64,000 nucleotides of DNA from Psilocybe azurescens (taxonomy: Eukaryota; Basidiomycota; Agaricomycetes; Agaricales; Agrocybaceae). The position numbers and the translations under genes were made by a program. Below the pieces are notes generated by a model that did no database searches, was not told the DNA's origin, and worked only from the letters and a program-made list of their open reading frames with translations. Location of the stretch: assembly GCA_023853785.1 (NCBI GenBank), contig JAJIRX010000302.1, positions 1-64,000 of the forward strand, in the 5' to 3' direction. This document shows positions 1-10,379 of the stretch, piece after piece; position 1 is the first letter of the stretch, and every line of letters starts with the position of its first letter.

Positions 1-199
1 CGGCGTCGATAACACGGACAGCGACACCACCAATGTACCCTCGCCCCTTTTTCTGTTCTTTCTATTTTTTTTTTCTTTTTTTGTTTCTTTTTTATTATGT
101 TTTTCTTTTTTTATACCTGTATATAATCATGTAGTATATAGTTTTCAATATATTATATTACATTGTCACATAAATTTAAGCTAAGATTAAAGTATTCCA

Positions 200-560
200 G
201 TTGGAATCCAATTGGATTCCATTCCATTCCATTCCATGTGAATTTAAAGTTGGACTTAGTGAAATTCACAAAGTCTTATTGAATGAAATAAGCTGGAATG
301 AACTTGGATTCCAGTTGGAATGGGCTCATTCCATGATTCCCAGCCATTCCACTTGAAACCATTAAATGGAATCAAATTGGAATTGGTCTGGATTCCAACT
401 GGAATTCAACTGGAATCCATGGAATCAAGTTGGATTCCATGGATTCCAACTGGATTCCATGGATTCCAACTGGATTCCATGGATTCTAACTGGATTCCAA
501 CTGGAATCATGGAATCAAGTTGGATTCCATGGATTCCATTTGGAATGGGTGGGGGACAGT
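200..560. repeat. GGATTCCA-type satellite / minisatellite
   Basis: The stretch is built almost wholly from GGATTCCA, its reverse complement TGGAATCC and the spacers AACT and AT. Between about 431 and 490 there are three adjacent 20-base units of the form TGGATTCCATGGATTCCAAC, the third with one substitution. The flanks are looser variants. Because the unit is self-complementary around ATGGATTCCAT, both strands show long spurious reading frames rich in W, I, P and G/N. These are not genes. Confidence 0.85.
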
Positions 561-579
561 AAAGTACTGACTCACAGTC

Positions 580-1745
580 AATAATACTGAAAAAATACAC
601 AATATATATACACAGAACTCTACGTTCTGTGTCCATTAAATATTTCTTTTGCTTTAACAATCTCAAACTAAAATTTCAATCATATTACACCCACTCCAAC
701 TAATGCACAGTATCTTTGCCACCATGCCTGTTTTAATATCCACATCCCTGCCCATGTCCACTCCCAATCAATCGTCATCCTACTTTATATCTTATAGAAT
801 ACTCCACTGTACATTGACTATCCACAAATCACCTCATATGCAGAGCACCTGCAGCACTGTACTATTTTAAATTTCATACCTTATACTCTTCTTCACAATC
901 AAAATAGTCCTGCAAATTAATCACATTAATCTACAACCTATAGTGTTTTAAAGTTTAAATCTCAATTCTCACACCCAATACTTAATAATGTATTCATTTT
1001 TACATGTGTAAAGCACACTGGAGCTTTATCCTCAAATAAATAATTTTATTGCCTGTACAGTATTGTACACTGCTTATTTCCAATTACAAAATCATGTCTC
1101 AATGCTATCTTTCCATCCACATCCTATTTAAATAGAACCAACACACCCACAAATCCTCCTGCTGCTATATGCCTGCAGCACTGTATCATTTTAAAATTTA
1201 TAGCTTACACTCTTCACAATTAAAATAGCTGCCCTCTCACTCCACTATATTTGTCTTGCAAATTAATCACTTTAATCTACAGCCCATAGTAATTAAAATT
1301 TACATGTTAATTCTCATGCACAATAGTTAACAGTGTCTATATTTTACCCATTACATTTGGAGTAAAGCACACTGCAGCTTTGTCCTCAAAATTTTTTATC
1401 ATCTGTACTGTACTGGAGACTATTTATCTCCAATTGCAAAACCATATCTCATTGTTATCTCTCTATATACATCTTTATTTAAACACTTTCACTCAGAGAA
1501 AACATGATCACCCACCCACAGTTTATTCCACATTAACTTGTCCACTTTTCACAACACCCCTTGCTTGCAGATTTATTCAGCAGTTTCCATTTCAACTTTT
1601 CAACTTTATACAGTTGTTATACAGGTGGCAAACAAACACAATATCTGTGGACAGAAATGCTATTAAAATAGTCTTTAATGTATGTGGATTTATTGGCCCA
1701 GTTGACCCTGGTGCCCACTGTACATGTTTTTGTTTTTTAAGCCAC
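580..1745. other. AT-rich non-coding stretch
   Basis: No credible gene is seen. The DNA is AT-rich with many short stop-interrupted frames, and most of it is accounted for by the diverged tandem repeat at 848-1482. It probably belongs to the same transposon-rich block as the foldback element and the Helitron that follow. Confidence 0.5.
848..1482. repeat. Diverged ~300 bp direct tandem repeat
   Basis: Copy 1 (about 848-1132) and copy 2 (about 1171-1482) run collinearly. Both begin GCAGCACTGTA, then share TCTTCACAAT, TGCAAATTAATCAC, TTTAATCTACA, AAAGCACACTG, GCTTTRTCCTCAAA, TCCAATTRCAAAA and a closing TATTTAAA. Small indels separate the copies. No coding potential is seen in either. It may be subterminal repeat sequence of a transposon. 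Confidence 0.7.
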
Positions 1746-1754
1746 CCAGGTTAT

Positions 1755-2265
1755 GGCTAATAGATATGTTCAGTGTAGGCACAAATGTTTGTTAGCCTGT
1801 TAGCACCCATTTTGTTGTTTGCCATCAGCCACTGATTGTTTGTTTCAGAAGACCCCGCAGTGCCAGCCCCAAAACACAGAGGTCTGCTTAATAATAATTA
1901 GTCATGCTTAAGTAATTTGCTCCTTTCTTTTTAGAAAAACCATCTATAATATAAGAGAGGACAGTTTCTAAAAAGGAAAAACCAAATTATGTAAGTCAAG
2001 TTACTTAATCATGACAAAGCACACCGTTGTGTTTTGGGGCCTGTAAAGCGGCGCCTTTGGAAATAAACAATGTAAATCAGACCCAGGAACTTTCAGGGCC
2101 TGCCAGGACCTTTAAAATAAATAACCAGTGGCTGATGGCAAACAACAAAATTGGTGCCATAAAGCAACCATGAGATTTGCTGCTGCAACGCTGCTTTCCA
2201 TCCCACACAGCCTAAAAAAAATCTTCTGTGCCTACAATCCTGAGAATAACACATCTATTAGCCAT
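1755..2265. mobile_element. Foldback element (long inverted repeat, MITE-like)
   Basis: Two arms face each other around a centre near 1955. TTTTGTTGTTTGCCATCAGC with five further bases (1810-1834) matches the reverse complement of 2126-2150 at all 25 positions. Inside, GCCCCAAAACACA near 1868 pairs with TGTGTTTTGGGGC near 2030, and TTAAGTAA pairs with TTACTTAA. Outside, GGCTAATAGATRTGTT at about 1755 pairs with ACATCTATTAGCC at about 2251-2263, and TAGGCACA pairs with TGTGCCTA. It has no open frame. The family was not identified and no clear target duplication was found. Confidence 0.75.
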
Positions 2266-2289
2266 CTTTAGCTGAATTGAAGCTGCTCT

Positions 2290-2666
2290 GAGTGATTATT
2301 GACTTTGGTGAGTGTTCTATGACACTTTTAGCTCTGTGCAAATTCTTAAACCTATGCAGACTGTAGTTCTCTGCTCTTTCTTCGCTTTTTTCCTCTTTTT
2401 TTTTGGTGAGTAAAGCCTTTATATCTCATTTCTGACTGTTTTAACTTTGACACAGTCTGTTTTCTGTGTTCCTTTGGTGAGTAATAAGTCTAGTAACCAT
2501 CCTCACTGATCTGTCTCATCTTTTTGCAGGATCCTGTCCTTCTTTCCTTCTGTGTGTGGATTTAGTGGTGGTGGTGATTGTTCCATTCAAATAAGACTTC
2601 TGGACCATGTATGTTTTTTTAATATGAATTGATTTAAAAATCAAGCTGATCAGTATTTTTATAGGC
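2290..2666 (+). promoter_or_regulatory. Helitron upstream region with repeated 5' splice-site-like motif
   Basis: Three copies of TTTGGTGAGT lie within 180 bases (about 2303, 2404 and 2473), each followed by a pyrimidine-rich stretch. Plausible acceptors are TTTTTGCAG at about 2521-2529 and TTTTTATAG just before 2667. I infer the untranslated leader and first introns of the Helitron transcript. No TATA box or start could be fixed. Confidence 0.3.
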
Positions 2667-3187
2667 CTGAAACTCCTCCAAATACTCCACGTCGTGTTCG
2701 TATTGCTGCACAGAGATCTGAACGCAATGCCCGTGCCTTGGAAAGCCCCCAAGCCCGTCGCACCCCACGTCATGATGAAATGCCTCATATTGAACCACTA
2801 AGATTTGAAATTCCTGATCTTTTAGCTGCTTTGCCTGTTCCTCCTGTTCCTGTTCCTGTTCCTGTTCCTGCTTTTCCTGTTCATTCTGCTCCTGCTCCTG
2901 CTGCTCTTTCCCAGCCTGCTATGTTTAATGGAATTCAGTATAATAATTTGCCTGCAAATTTAGTTCAGCTTTTAGCAGCTGTTCCACCTGCTCCTTTACC
3001 ACCACAATGTGGTGGCCGTCATGCCCGTCCTGTTCCTGCACCTGTACCTGCTCTTGCACCTGCACCTGCACCTGTTTTCCAGCCTGCTATATTTAATGGA
3101 ATTCAGTATAATAATTTGCCAGAAAATTTGGCTCATCTTTTAGCTGCTGTTCCACCAGCCCTTTACCACTACAAAAGGTGGCCATAA
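2667..3187 (+). pseudogene. Helitron N-terminal Pro/Ala-rich region with duplicated motif
   Basis: An open stretch beginning PETPPNTPRRVRIAAQRSER continues through runs of PVPVPVP and APAPAP. It holds two copies of a block FNGIQYNNLPxNL...LLAAVPPA, encoded about 166 bases apart (about 2913-3002 and 3079-3167), so a DNA-level duplication made it. It ends in a stop at 3185-3187, upstream of the zinc-finger-like region, so the frame is broken. The start is probably in an upstream exon, because no suitable ATG precedes PETPPN. No function is known for such disordered N-terminal regions. Confidence 0.5.
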
Positions 3188-3329
3188 TGTTCATGCCCAA
3201 CCCTTTCCTGTATGTGTTTTAAGTCTTTGTGATTTTGAACATGATATTAATGAAGAAATAGACACTTCCTCCTGTGCTTCCTGCACCTCTTCAGCCTCAA
3301 CTTCCAAATGCCCAACCCCTTTTACTTGC

Positions 3330-5705
3330 TGCCCGAAAGCCCTTTAGCCATGACTGGCCTGTTCATAATTTAGGAAAAATGGATATAAAGTGTCCAAAGT
3401 GTGGTGCTTTACACTGGATGGCAGAGCATATTTAACATTCATCTGATCGCTTTCCCACTTTTGGAATGTGCTGTTTTAGTGGGAAAATTGTTCTTCCAAA
3501 GCTGGATTATCCTCCTGCAGAATTAAATGCATTGCTTAGGAATAACATGCCCCAATCCAAAAACTTCCTGAATCATATCCGGCAGTATAATAATGCTTTA
3601 GCCATGACCTCATTGGGAGTCACTGTTGATCATGCAATTAACAATAGGCCTGGACCTCATGTATTCAAAGTCCAAGGAAGGTTAACACATTGAGCTTGAT
3701 CTCTTCTTCCTCAGATTGGTGTTACACCTTTATATGCTCAGCTATATTTTTGATCCGCTGAAGCTCTCAATTTCCGCATGCAGCATCCTGCAAACTCTGG
3801 GCTGGATAGAAGCACTATGAGCATTCTTCAGGATATGCTATATTGTTCCCATTCAGGTGCACGGCTATACAAGCAAGCATTTGAAATAACACATAACATG
3901 CCTATAGACCAGCAATGCACAATTGCTCTTTGCTATGAACATGAAACTGATCGCGGAGACGCTATAATGAACCATCAGCTGCATCCAATGAAGTGGCTAT
4001 AATTGTTCCTGGAGATGGTGATGAAGTATATCCCAATGGCAGAGATATTGTCCTGAGACGAAGAGCTGGAGAAAGGCTGGAAATAATCAGTGAACTGCAT
4101 CCCCTTTATCTTCCACTTCATTATGTTCTTCTTTTTCCAACTGGGCAGTTAGGCTGGCATCCTAACATTCCTTTTAATGAGGCTGCAGAAATTGATGATG
4201 ATCCTCCAGCTGCTGAGCAGGCTCCTAATGAGGATCAGGATGAGGATGCTATTGAAGCTCCACAACCAAAAAGCGGAAATACATCTCACAAACAGAATAT
4301 TTCCGTTATCGTCTTCATCCAAGAGAAGAAACAAATGAATCTCAACATTTGTTTTTGGCACAAAAACTTCTTCAGGAATTCATTGTAGACTGGTGGGCAG
4401 CTTCAGAACAAAACAGATTACAGTGGGTTAGACAAAATCAGCAGAAATTCAGAAATGATACACGTCAAGGTCTTATGGATGCTATTGCAGCCGATCCTAA
4501 TGCTGAAGGTGCAAATGTTGGCCAAAGGACTATTTTGCCTTCTTCTTTGCTGGAAGCACACGAAACATGATTCAGAACTGCCAGGATGCTCTTGCTATCA
4601 ACCGTTATTTTCATGGAGCTGATTTATTCATCACTGCTACTGCCAACCCAAGCTGTCCAGAAATCAAAGAGGCACTTCTTCCTGGACAACAGCCTTCTGA
4701 CCATCCAGATTTGGTGGTCAGAGTCTTCTCATGCAAAAATGAAAGAGATGCTCAATGATATTTGTAAAAATGGGATTATGGGTAGAGCAGTTGCAAATGT
4801 GTGAACAATTGAGTTTCAAAAGCGAGGCCTCCCACATATGCACATGATTATATTTTTGCATCCTGATCACAAGCTTTGCACACCTGAAGATGTCGACAGC
4901 CTTATTTCAGCTGAATTTCCAGATAAAGAGGAAGAGCCAGAACTCTTTGAATTAGTCAAGAAATTCATGGTACATACTCCATGCAATGGTGACACTACTG
5001 CTCAATGTCATGTGAATGGAAAATGTTCAAAATGTTTTCCCAAGCCTACGTCGTGATCAGACCACTGTTAATGAAGACTCTTATGCAAATCTCAGGAGAC
5101 GTGACACCCGGAAAAGAGTTTGACATTGGTGGTGGAAAAAAGTTGATAATTGCTGGGTTGTTGCTCACTGCCATTATCTTATCTGGAAATATTGCTGCCA
5201 TATCAATGTTGAGTCTATTGCTTCTATCAAGGCCATCAAATACATCTATAAATATGTCTATAAGGGTCATTATTGCATTACTATGCAGTTTGGATGCTGT
5301 AAAGATGAGGTCAAGCTATATCTTGATGCACGATATGTTTCTGCATGTGAAGGACTTTGGCGCATTTTTCACTTTCACATGCATCAAGAACATCCAGCTA
5401 TTGTTCATCTTCAGGTTCATTTGCCTGATCAACAAATGGTTACATGGAATGAAGACCAGGCACTAAATGTTCAGGAAGTTTTGGATCGCAATGCAGGCAA
5501 AGACACCAAGCTTATTGCTTATTTCAAAGCCAATGTACAATATGAGGAAGCCAGAAATACTCTTTATCAGGATTTTCCTGCCAAATTTGTCTGGAAGGGA
5601 AAGCAGCGCAAATGGGCTCCAAGACAGCAACAATTTGCTATTGGCGTATGTACTATGCTCATCCAAGTTCAGGAGAGCACTTTTATCTCAGAACTCTGCT
5701 GACCT
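3330..5705 (+). pseudogene. Helitron Rep (HUH nuclease) portion, broken
   Basis: Frames read in succession give CPKCGALHWMAE (about 3392), GMCCFSGKIVLPKL (3463), GPHVFKVQGRLTH (to 3690), a Helitron-like N domain (about 4260-5050), and GLPHMHMIIFLHPDH with the HUH pair His-Met-His at 4835-4843. Further on comes KYIYKYVYKGHY (about 5235-5278), where Helitron Rep proteins carry their catalytic tyrosines. The HUH nuclease would nick and rejoin DNA in rolling-circle transposition. Stops or frame changes occur near 3186, 3434, 3692, 3750, 3970, 4240, 4560, 4740, 4801, 5055 and 5130. The residues remain well conserved, so the decay is moderate. Confidence 0.8.
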
Positions 5706-6084
5706 GTGTCAAGGGTGCTACATCTTTTGTTGATCTCCGAACAGCTGATGGCACTGTATATGAAACATTTCGTGAGGCCTGCATATATTGAGGACTTTTA
5801 GAGGATGATAATGAGTGGAAGCAGTGTCTGGAAGAGGCTGGATATATGGCAAGTGGACGACAACTTCAAAATCTTTTTGTGACTATTCTTTGAGACTGCA
5901 CACCATCAAATCCTGCAGCACTCTGGGATCAATTTAAAGACAAGATTTGTGATGATCTGCGATATGCTCTTATCTCCAAACATATCCAACAAGACCCCAC
6001 TGAAGCACAAGTGTTTGATTATGGCCTTTTTTCATTGACCAACTTCTTCGCACTACCAACAAAAAACTTGAAGAGTTTGCAGGA
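5706..6084 (+). pseudogene. Helitron linker between Rep and helicase, broken
   Basis: The frame continues from SGEHFYLRTLLTCVKGATSF through YETFREACIY, then stops in frame at about 5790 and again at about 5893. Between them reads LEEAGYMASGRQLQNLFVTI, the usual linker between Rep and the PIF1 helicase in RepHel proteins. The two stops are substitutions inside otherwise conserved text, which supports real decay rather than only indel error. Confidence 0.6.
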
Positions 6085-7587
6085 ATGCCATTGCCTCAAG
6101 AAGATTGGGCTGCTGCTATAGGAAATAGATTGATTGCAGAGCAGAGAAACTATGACAGAGACAATCAATCTGTTCTGGCTCAACAGCAAATTCCTACTCT
6201 CAATCATGGGCAACGTTCAGTATTTGATACTATTGTGGCAGCAGTTGAAAGCAAGAGTGGTCAATGTTTCTTTCCTCAAGGTCCAGGAGGTACAGGAAAA
6301 ACTTATGTGTACAACACTCTGTGCTACTTTCTGCGTGGTGAAGGAAAAATAGTGCTTTGTGTGGCTTCATCTGGCATTGCATCTCTGCTTCTTATTGGTG
6401 GTCGGACATCACATTCCACCTTCAAAATTCCTATCAACATTCATGAGGACTCTACATGCAGTATTGGTCGCACTTCTGATTTGGCAGAGCTTATTCAACG
6501 TACTGATTTGGTGATATGGGATGAAGTTCCTATGCAGAACTGTTATATTCATGAGGCTGTGGATTGCACATTCAAAGATATCTGTAACTGTGACAGGCCA
6601 TTTGGAGGACTTACTGTTGTGTTTGGTGGAGACTTTAAGCAAATTCTTCCTGTTGTTGTGAAAGGATCAAGAGCACAAATTGTTGGAGCATGCATGCAGC
6701 GGTCACAACTTTGGGGACACATCAAAGTACTTAAGTTGACTGAGAATATGCGTCTGAACACTGCACATGATGAAGAACGGAAATTTGCACAATGGCAGTT
6801 GGATATTGGTCTGGGAAAACATACAGATGAATCTGACAACACAACACTTTGCCAACAATACTGTTGGATCTCTGATTGATACAATATATCCTGGAATCCA
6901 GCAGACCACTGGGCATGATGACAAATATTATGCTGAACGGACAATTCTGTGTAGCGAGAATGATGATGTGGATGATCTGAACAAAACTATTCTCAACAAA
7001 TTTCCTGGAGAAGAAAAGGTGTTTCACGGTGCTGATAGCATTTTGAATAATCAGGGACATGGTGATGAAGGAATTCTGATGTATCCAGTGGAGTATCTGA
7101 ACACAATCAACTGTTCAGGTCTTTCTTTGGCCAAGCTTATACTTAAAGTTGGTTGCCCTATTATGATTTTATGGAATTTGAATGCAAGTGAGGGAGTGTG
7201 CAATGGATCAAGAGGGATTGTGACAAGAATGGGAAACCGTGTTTTGGAAGTTTGACTATTGACAGGAGATAGAGCAGGAGAGACAGTTTTATTCCACAGA
7301 TTGGGCTGACACCGACAGACACACAAGTTCCATTTGAATTTTGCCGACGACAATTTCCTGTGCGACTGGCATTTGCTATGACAATCAATAAAGCACAAGG
7401 ACAATCTGTTTTACATGTTGGACTAAACCTTATTTCTTCACCTTTTGCACATGGACAACTATATGTTGCTATTTCACGAGTAACATCTGTGCACAACATC
7501 AAGGCTATTTGGGATGAGAGTTCTGGATTAAGTATAATAAAAAATATAGTGTACCCAGAAGTTCTTTCTATTGATCATAGTAACTGA
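6085..7587 (+). pseudogene. Helitron PIF1-type helicase domain
   Basis: The first 264 codons (6085-6879) are open. They contain Walker A GPGGTGKT (about 6280-6303), ASSGIASLLL, the DE box in VIWDEVP (Walker B), GGDFKQILPVV (motif III) and LTENMR. After a frame change near 6840, KYYAERTILCSENDDVDDLN and GSRGIVTRMGNRVLEV follow. A stop at 7253-7255 separates these from LAFAMTINKAQGQS and YVAISRVTS (motifs V-VI), which end at 7587. PIF1 helicases unwind DNA 5'-3', and in Helitrons this activity displaces the transposing strand. All helicase motifs are recognisable, but at least two frame breaks make the domain non-functional as written. Confidence 0.85.
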
Positions 7588-7640
7588 TTATTATTTAATA
7601 TATAAAGTGTTTATATTGTATAAGATTAATTATTTTTTTT

Positions 7641-7885
7641 ATGAGGGAGTGCAGGGGGAGATGAGCAAACTCATCTCCCCAAGATATTATATAAGTGATT
7701 GCTATTATTAATGAGGCATTGAAGTGGTGATATGAAGGGGGGGAATGAGCGAAGCTCATTCCCCCAAAACATTATATATATTTTTAATGAGGTGTGAAAT
7801 ACTGATAAGAAGGGGGGGATGAGCGAAGCTCATTCCCCCCAAAGACATTATGATTGTGACTGCTATTATTTATTTTTCAATGAGG
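7641..7885. repeat. Three tandem hairpin units (GCGAAGC-loop palindromes)
   Basis: Units begin with ATGAGG at 7641, 7711 and 7787, and a final ATGAGG lies at 7880. Each unit contains a G-run/C-run hairpin. Hairpin 1 (about 7655-7680) has stem GGGGAGATGAG with loop CAAA. Hairpin 2 (about 7739-7765) and hairpin 3 (about 7813-7840) have GATGAGC or AATGAGC, loop GAA, then GCTCATT and a C-run. Units 2 and 3 thus centre on GCGAAGC, a heptamer known to form an unusually stable DNA mini-hairpin. The position just behind the helicase suggests Helitron 3'-terminal structures, but no CTRR follows closely. Confidence 0.8.
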
Positions 7886-9530
7886 AGGCGCTGAACTACG
7901 TGAGTGTGTGATTTGATATATAAATCGAAAACCAAAACACAAACCAGAGAGGAATGGTCTAGACTAGATAAGACAACTCTCTCCCTGTTGAGTTAAAGTG
8001 AGGGCTGGCTTTGCCACTAGGTTGTGTAGATGTATGTGGTCTGAGGAGGGCAGGGACGTATGAAGGAGGAGGAATGGATGAGGGGATATAAAATGCCCTT
8101 GAGTATTTACTGGGAGGAAGCAACCCGACTTGATTGGGGTAGAACGGTGTGAATGAGGTGTGATGACTGTGGAGGGGCCAAATGACTAGATAAATCGTAG
8201 GGATTGATACGGGGCAGGAGTGAGAATGTAGTCTTGATCCTAGTGCGCTTCAAGCAAGTCTGCAGTGTCTGCAAAGCTAGAAGTAAAGTCTGCTGATAGA
8301 ATAATGACTTGAGCGGCCTGGAGTGATAGATGATGAAGGATTGTGCGATGTTCTTGAACCAAAAATCAAACAGAGCGGTGAAGTGAATGAGGGATGACTA
8401 GGGCGATGGATGAAGATGACAACAAGACCAAGATTGCAGAATAAAAATATTCTGGAGCAATAGAAGCGATGGGGAGTTGAGGATCTTGATGTAGAGGAAG
8501 AATGAAGGGTCTGGAGGATGGTAGGATCGAAATGAACTGGACAAAACTCTCTGTGATGAGAGAGCGAGAGTGGTTGGATAGGCTAGTCTAGCCTCTGATG
8601 AACGTCTTGAATAACTGGAGTGATTGTTGAATTTCGTGCTGAATATTGATAGAGATTGATTGAATGCGTGCTTGGAGTGCTGGACTGAGTACTTGATAAC
8701 TTGAAATCTTTGCTGTGAAGAAAGTTGGGGCTTGTAACTTCCTTGCATTCCAAGCAATACTAATACATGGTTTATATACCAGAGAACATAGAAAAATATT
8801 TAAAAGAGATCAAGCGTCCAAACTATACCAATCATTCTGTAGAACAACACCCAGTAGTCCCATCTATCAACTACATACAATAGATTGAAAGCTGACGGAG
8901 TTTAGGAGTGAAAAATAGAAGGATGAGTAAGTAAGTAACATAGGATGAGTAAGAAGTATAAGCAGGATTATGAAAAGCGAAGTGAGATGAGTAAGAAAGA
9001 AGCGAAGCTGAGTAAGTACAATAAGCAAGAATGACAAAAGGAAGGAAGGATCAATCATATGAAAGTGTCAGTCAATAGAAAAGGAACCAAAATAGCGAAC
9101 AAGTACCATGCTAATGAATAGAACCAGTCTATTCATGGCACAGCTCAGTCATCCATTACCAAGACTGCTGAGTGAGACAAAGATTTGCCGCATATGTGGA
9201 ATCCAGTTAAGGACCAATAGTTGTAGATGATCAAATGCTGATGACGATGGTGATATATGATGCTGTGCAGTGCTGTGCGTACTAGAATGGATAGGAATGA
9301 TGTCCAAGAATAATCTGTGCATAGCCTTGAGGTTCGAAATAGATAGACGATTGAATCATTGATAGGGAATGTAACTGATCAAATGGTTAAAGTGGAGATT
9401 GAAAGTTGGAATGGAGCTTGAAGTGGACTGTGAATGGGCTTTGACGTTGAATATTGAGGGATGTGCTTCAGATAAAAATGCGAAATAATAACCCTGGCTT
9501 CTGCATGCAATGGGGAGTCAAGACAGACGC
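7886..9530. other. Purine-biased non-coding stretch, possible LTR-like sequence on the minus strand
   Basis: From about 8020 to 9060 the plus strand is strongly rich in A and G, and its complement is correspondingly CT-rich. On the minus strand a TATA-like TATATAAACCATG (complement of about 8768-8780) is followed by a long CT-rich stretch with no recognisable protein. This resembles the leader or LTR of a retroelement, but no partner LTR, primer-binding site or polymerase was found. From 9060 to 9530 nothing is seen. Confidence 0.3.
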
Positions 9531-9532
9531 TC

Positions 9533-9733
9533 TAAGCTTATAGATAAATCTCATATCCAATCAAAATTGGTGTATGACAGCGCAGGGCGCCGACAAGCAG
9601 GGGTCTGGGGTGCAGCCCCATCAGCTTGACCCTGCCATGAAGCACAGGGGGTGAGCAAGTGAATCCCCCCAACGCTGTGAAGCGGCGGGTCATAAAGCTC
9701 GTCTCTTATATTATAGATAGATTTATAGGCTTA
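9533..9733. repeat. Hairpin-rich element with weak terminal inverted repeats
   Basis: TAAGCTTATAGATAAATCT (about 9535) pairs imperfectly (15 of 19) with the complement of AGATAGATTTATAGGCTTA near 9714-9732. Inside are TGGGGTGCAGCCCCA at about 9605-9619, framed by GGGTC and GACCC, and a second G-run/C-run hairpin GGGGGTGAGC...GAATCCCCCC at about 9649-9670. The second one resembles the hairpins behind the Helitron. It is a plausible small non-autonomous element with no coding capacity. Confidence 0.4.
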
Positions 9734-10030
9734 TATAAGCAATTATTATATAAGACTGACTAAGCATTGTCTTGTACACTGGTAAGTATATTCTGAAAAA
9801 TTCTGACCAGATTCTGATCAGTTTCAACTGAGTCTGAGTGGATTCTGACAGGATTCCAACCAGTTTCAACTGGGACTAAGTGGTTCTGACCAGTTCTGAC
9901 TGATACCAGTGGGGCACTGTCAAGTACTGGGCAGAAGCACTAAAGAAAAAAAAAAAGCAAAAGAGTATGCAATAAAGTGAGAGGAACTGCAATTAGAACC
10001 CAGAAGATATATGCTCTAGAAGACAGAGTA

Positions 10031-10033
10031 TAA
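10031..10033. repeat. Target-site duplication TAA (left)
   Basis: TAA directly precedes the left inverted repeat of the Harbinger element and is repeated directly after the right one at 12900-12902. A three-base TWA duplication is the hallmark of PIF/Harbinger insertion. Confidence 0.85.
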
Positions 10034-10379
10034 GGGCCTGTTTGGTAACAGATCACATTTTTTATTTACTGGTAAATAACAAATCTTTTTGCATATATGT
10101 AGTTACTGCTCCTGGGAAATATACCAATGGAAATACCACAGTAAATAATTTTTATCAACTAATAAATCTGGTTGCTGCAATACAGTCTGCTGTTGCTGAG
10201 ATGGCTTGCATCCCACTTAATTCATGTCTGTGCCATTCTGTACAGGCCTATGTCAACTGCAACAAGTCCTGCCATTATGCTTTTGTTGCCACAGTGGCAT
10301 CCATTGCAGTTGTGAGCATCATAGATGTGATAGACTCAACTTGGAACTGTCTCAACCCAGAACCTTATCACACTTTATA

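Larger units (their letters stand above)
2667..7885 (+). mobile_element. Decayed autonomous Helitron (RepHel)
   Basis: The block carries, in order, a Pro/Ala-rich N-terminal region, a zinc-finger-like CPKCGALHW region, the Helitron-like N domain with an HUH nuclease motif, and a PIF1-type helicase. That order defines Helitron RepHel proteins. The reading frame changes or stops more than a dozen times, so no single protein can be made. The element-like DNA is followed directly by three tandem hairpins (7641-7885). A TC 5' end and a CTRR 3' end could not be assigned, so the outer limits are approximate. Confidence 0.8.

Noticed and set aside
431..490. Regular short repeats that might suggest a CRISPR array
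   Set aside because: The units are directly adjacent with no unique spacers and the organism is eukaryotic. It is a minisatellite.
320..666. Three open frames over the GGATTCCA satellite
   Set aside because: They follow from the repeat composition on both strands and have no independent support.
7889..7895. CTGA as the Helitron 3' CTRR terminus
   Set aside because: It is about 50 bases from the last hairpin instead of about 10, and the motif is too short to trust.
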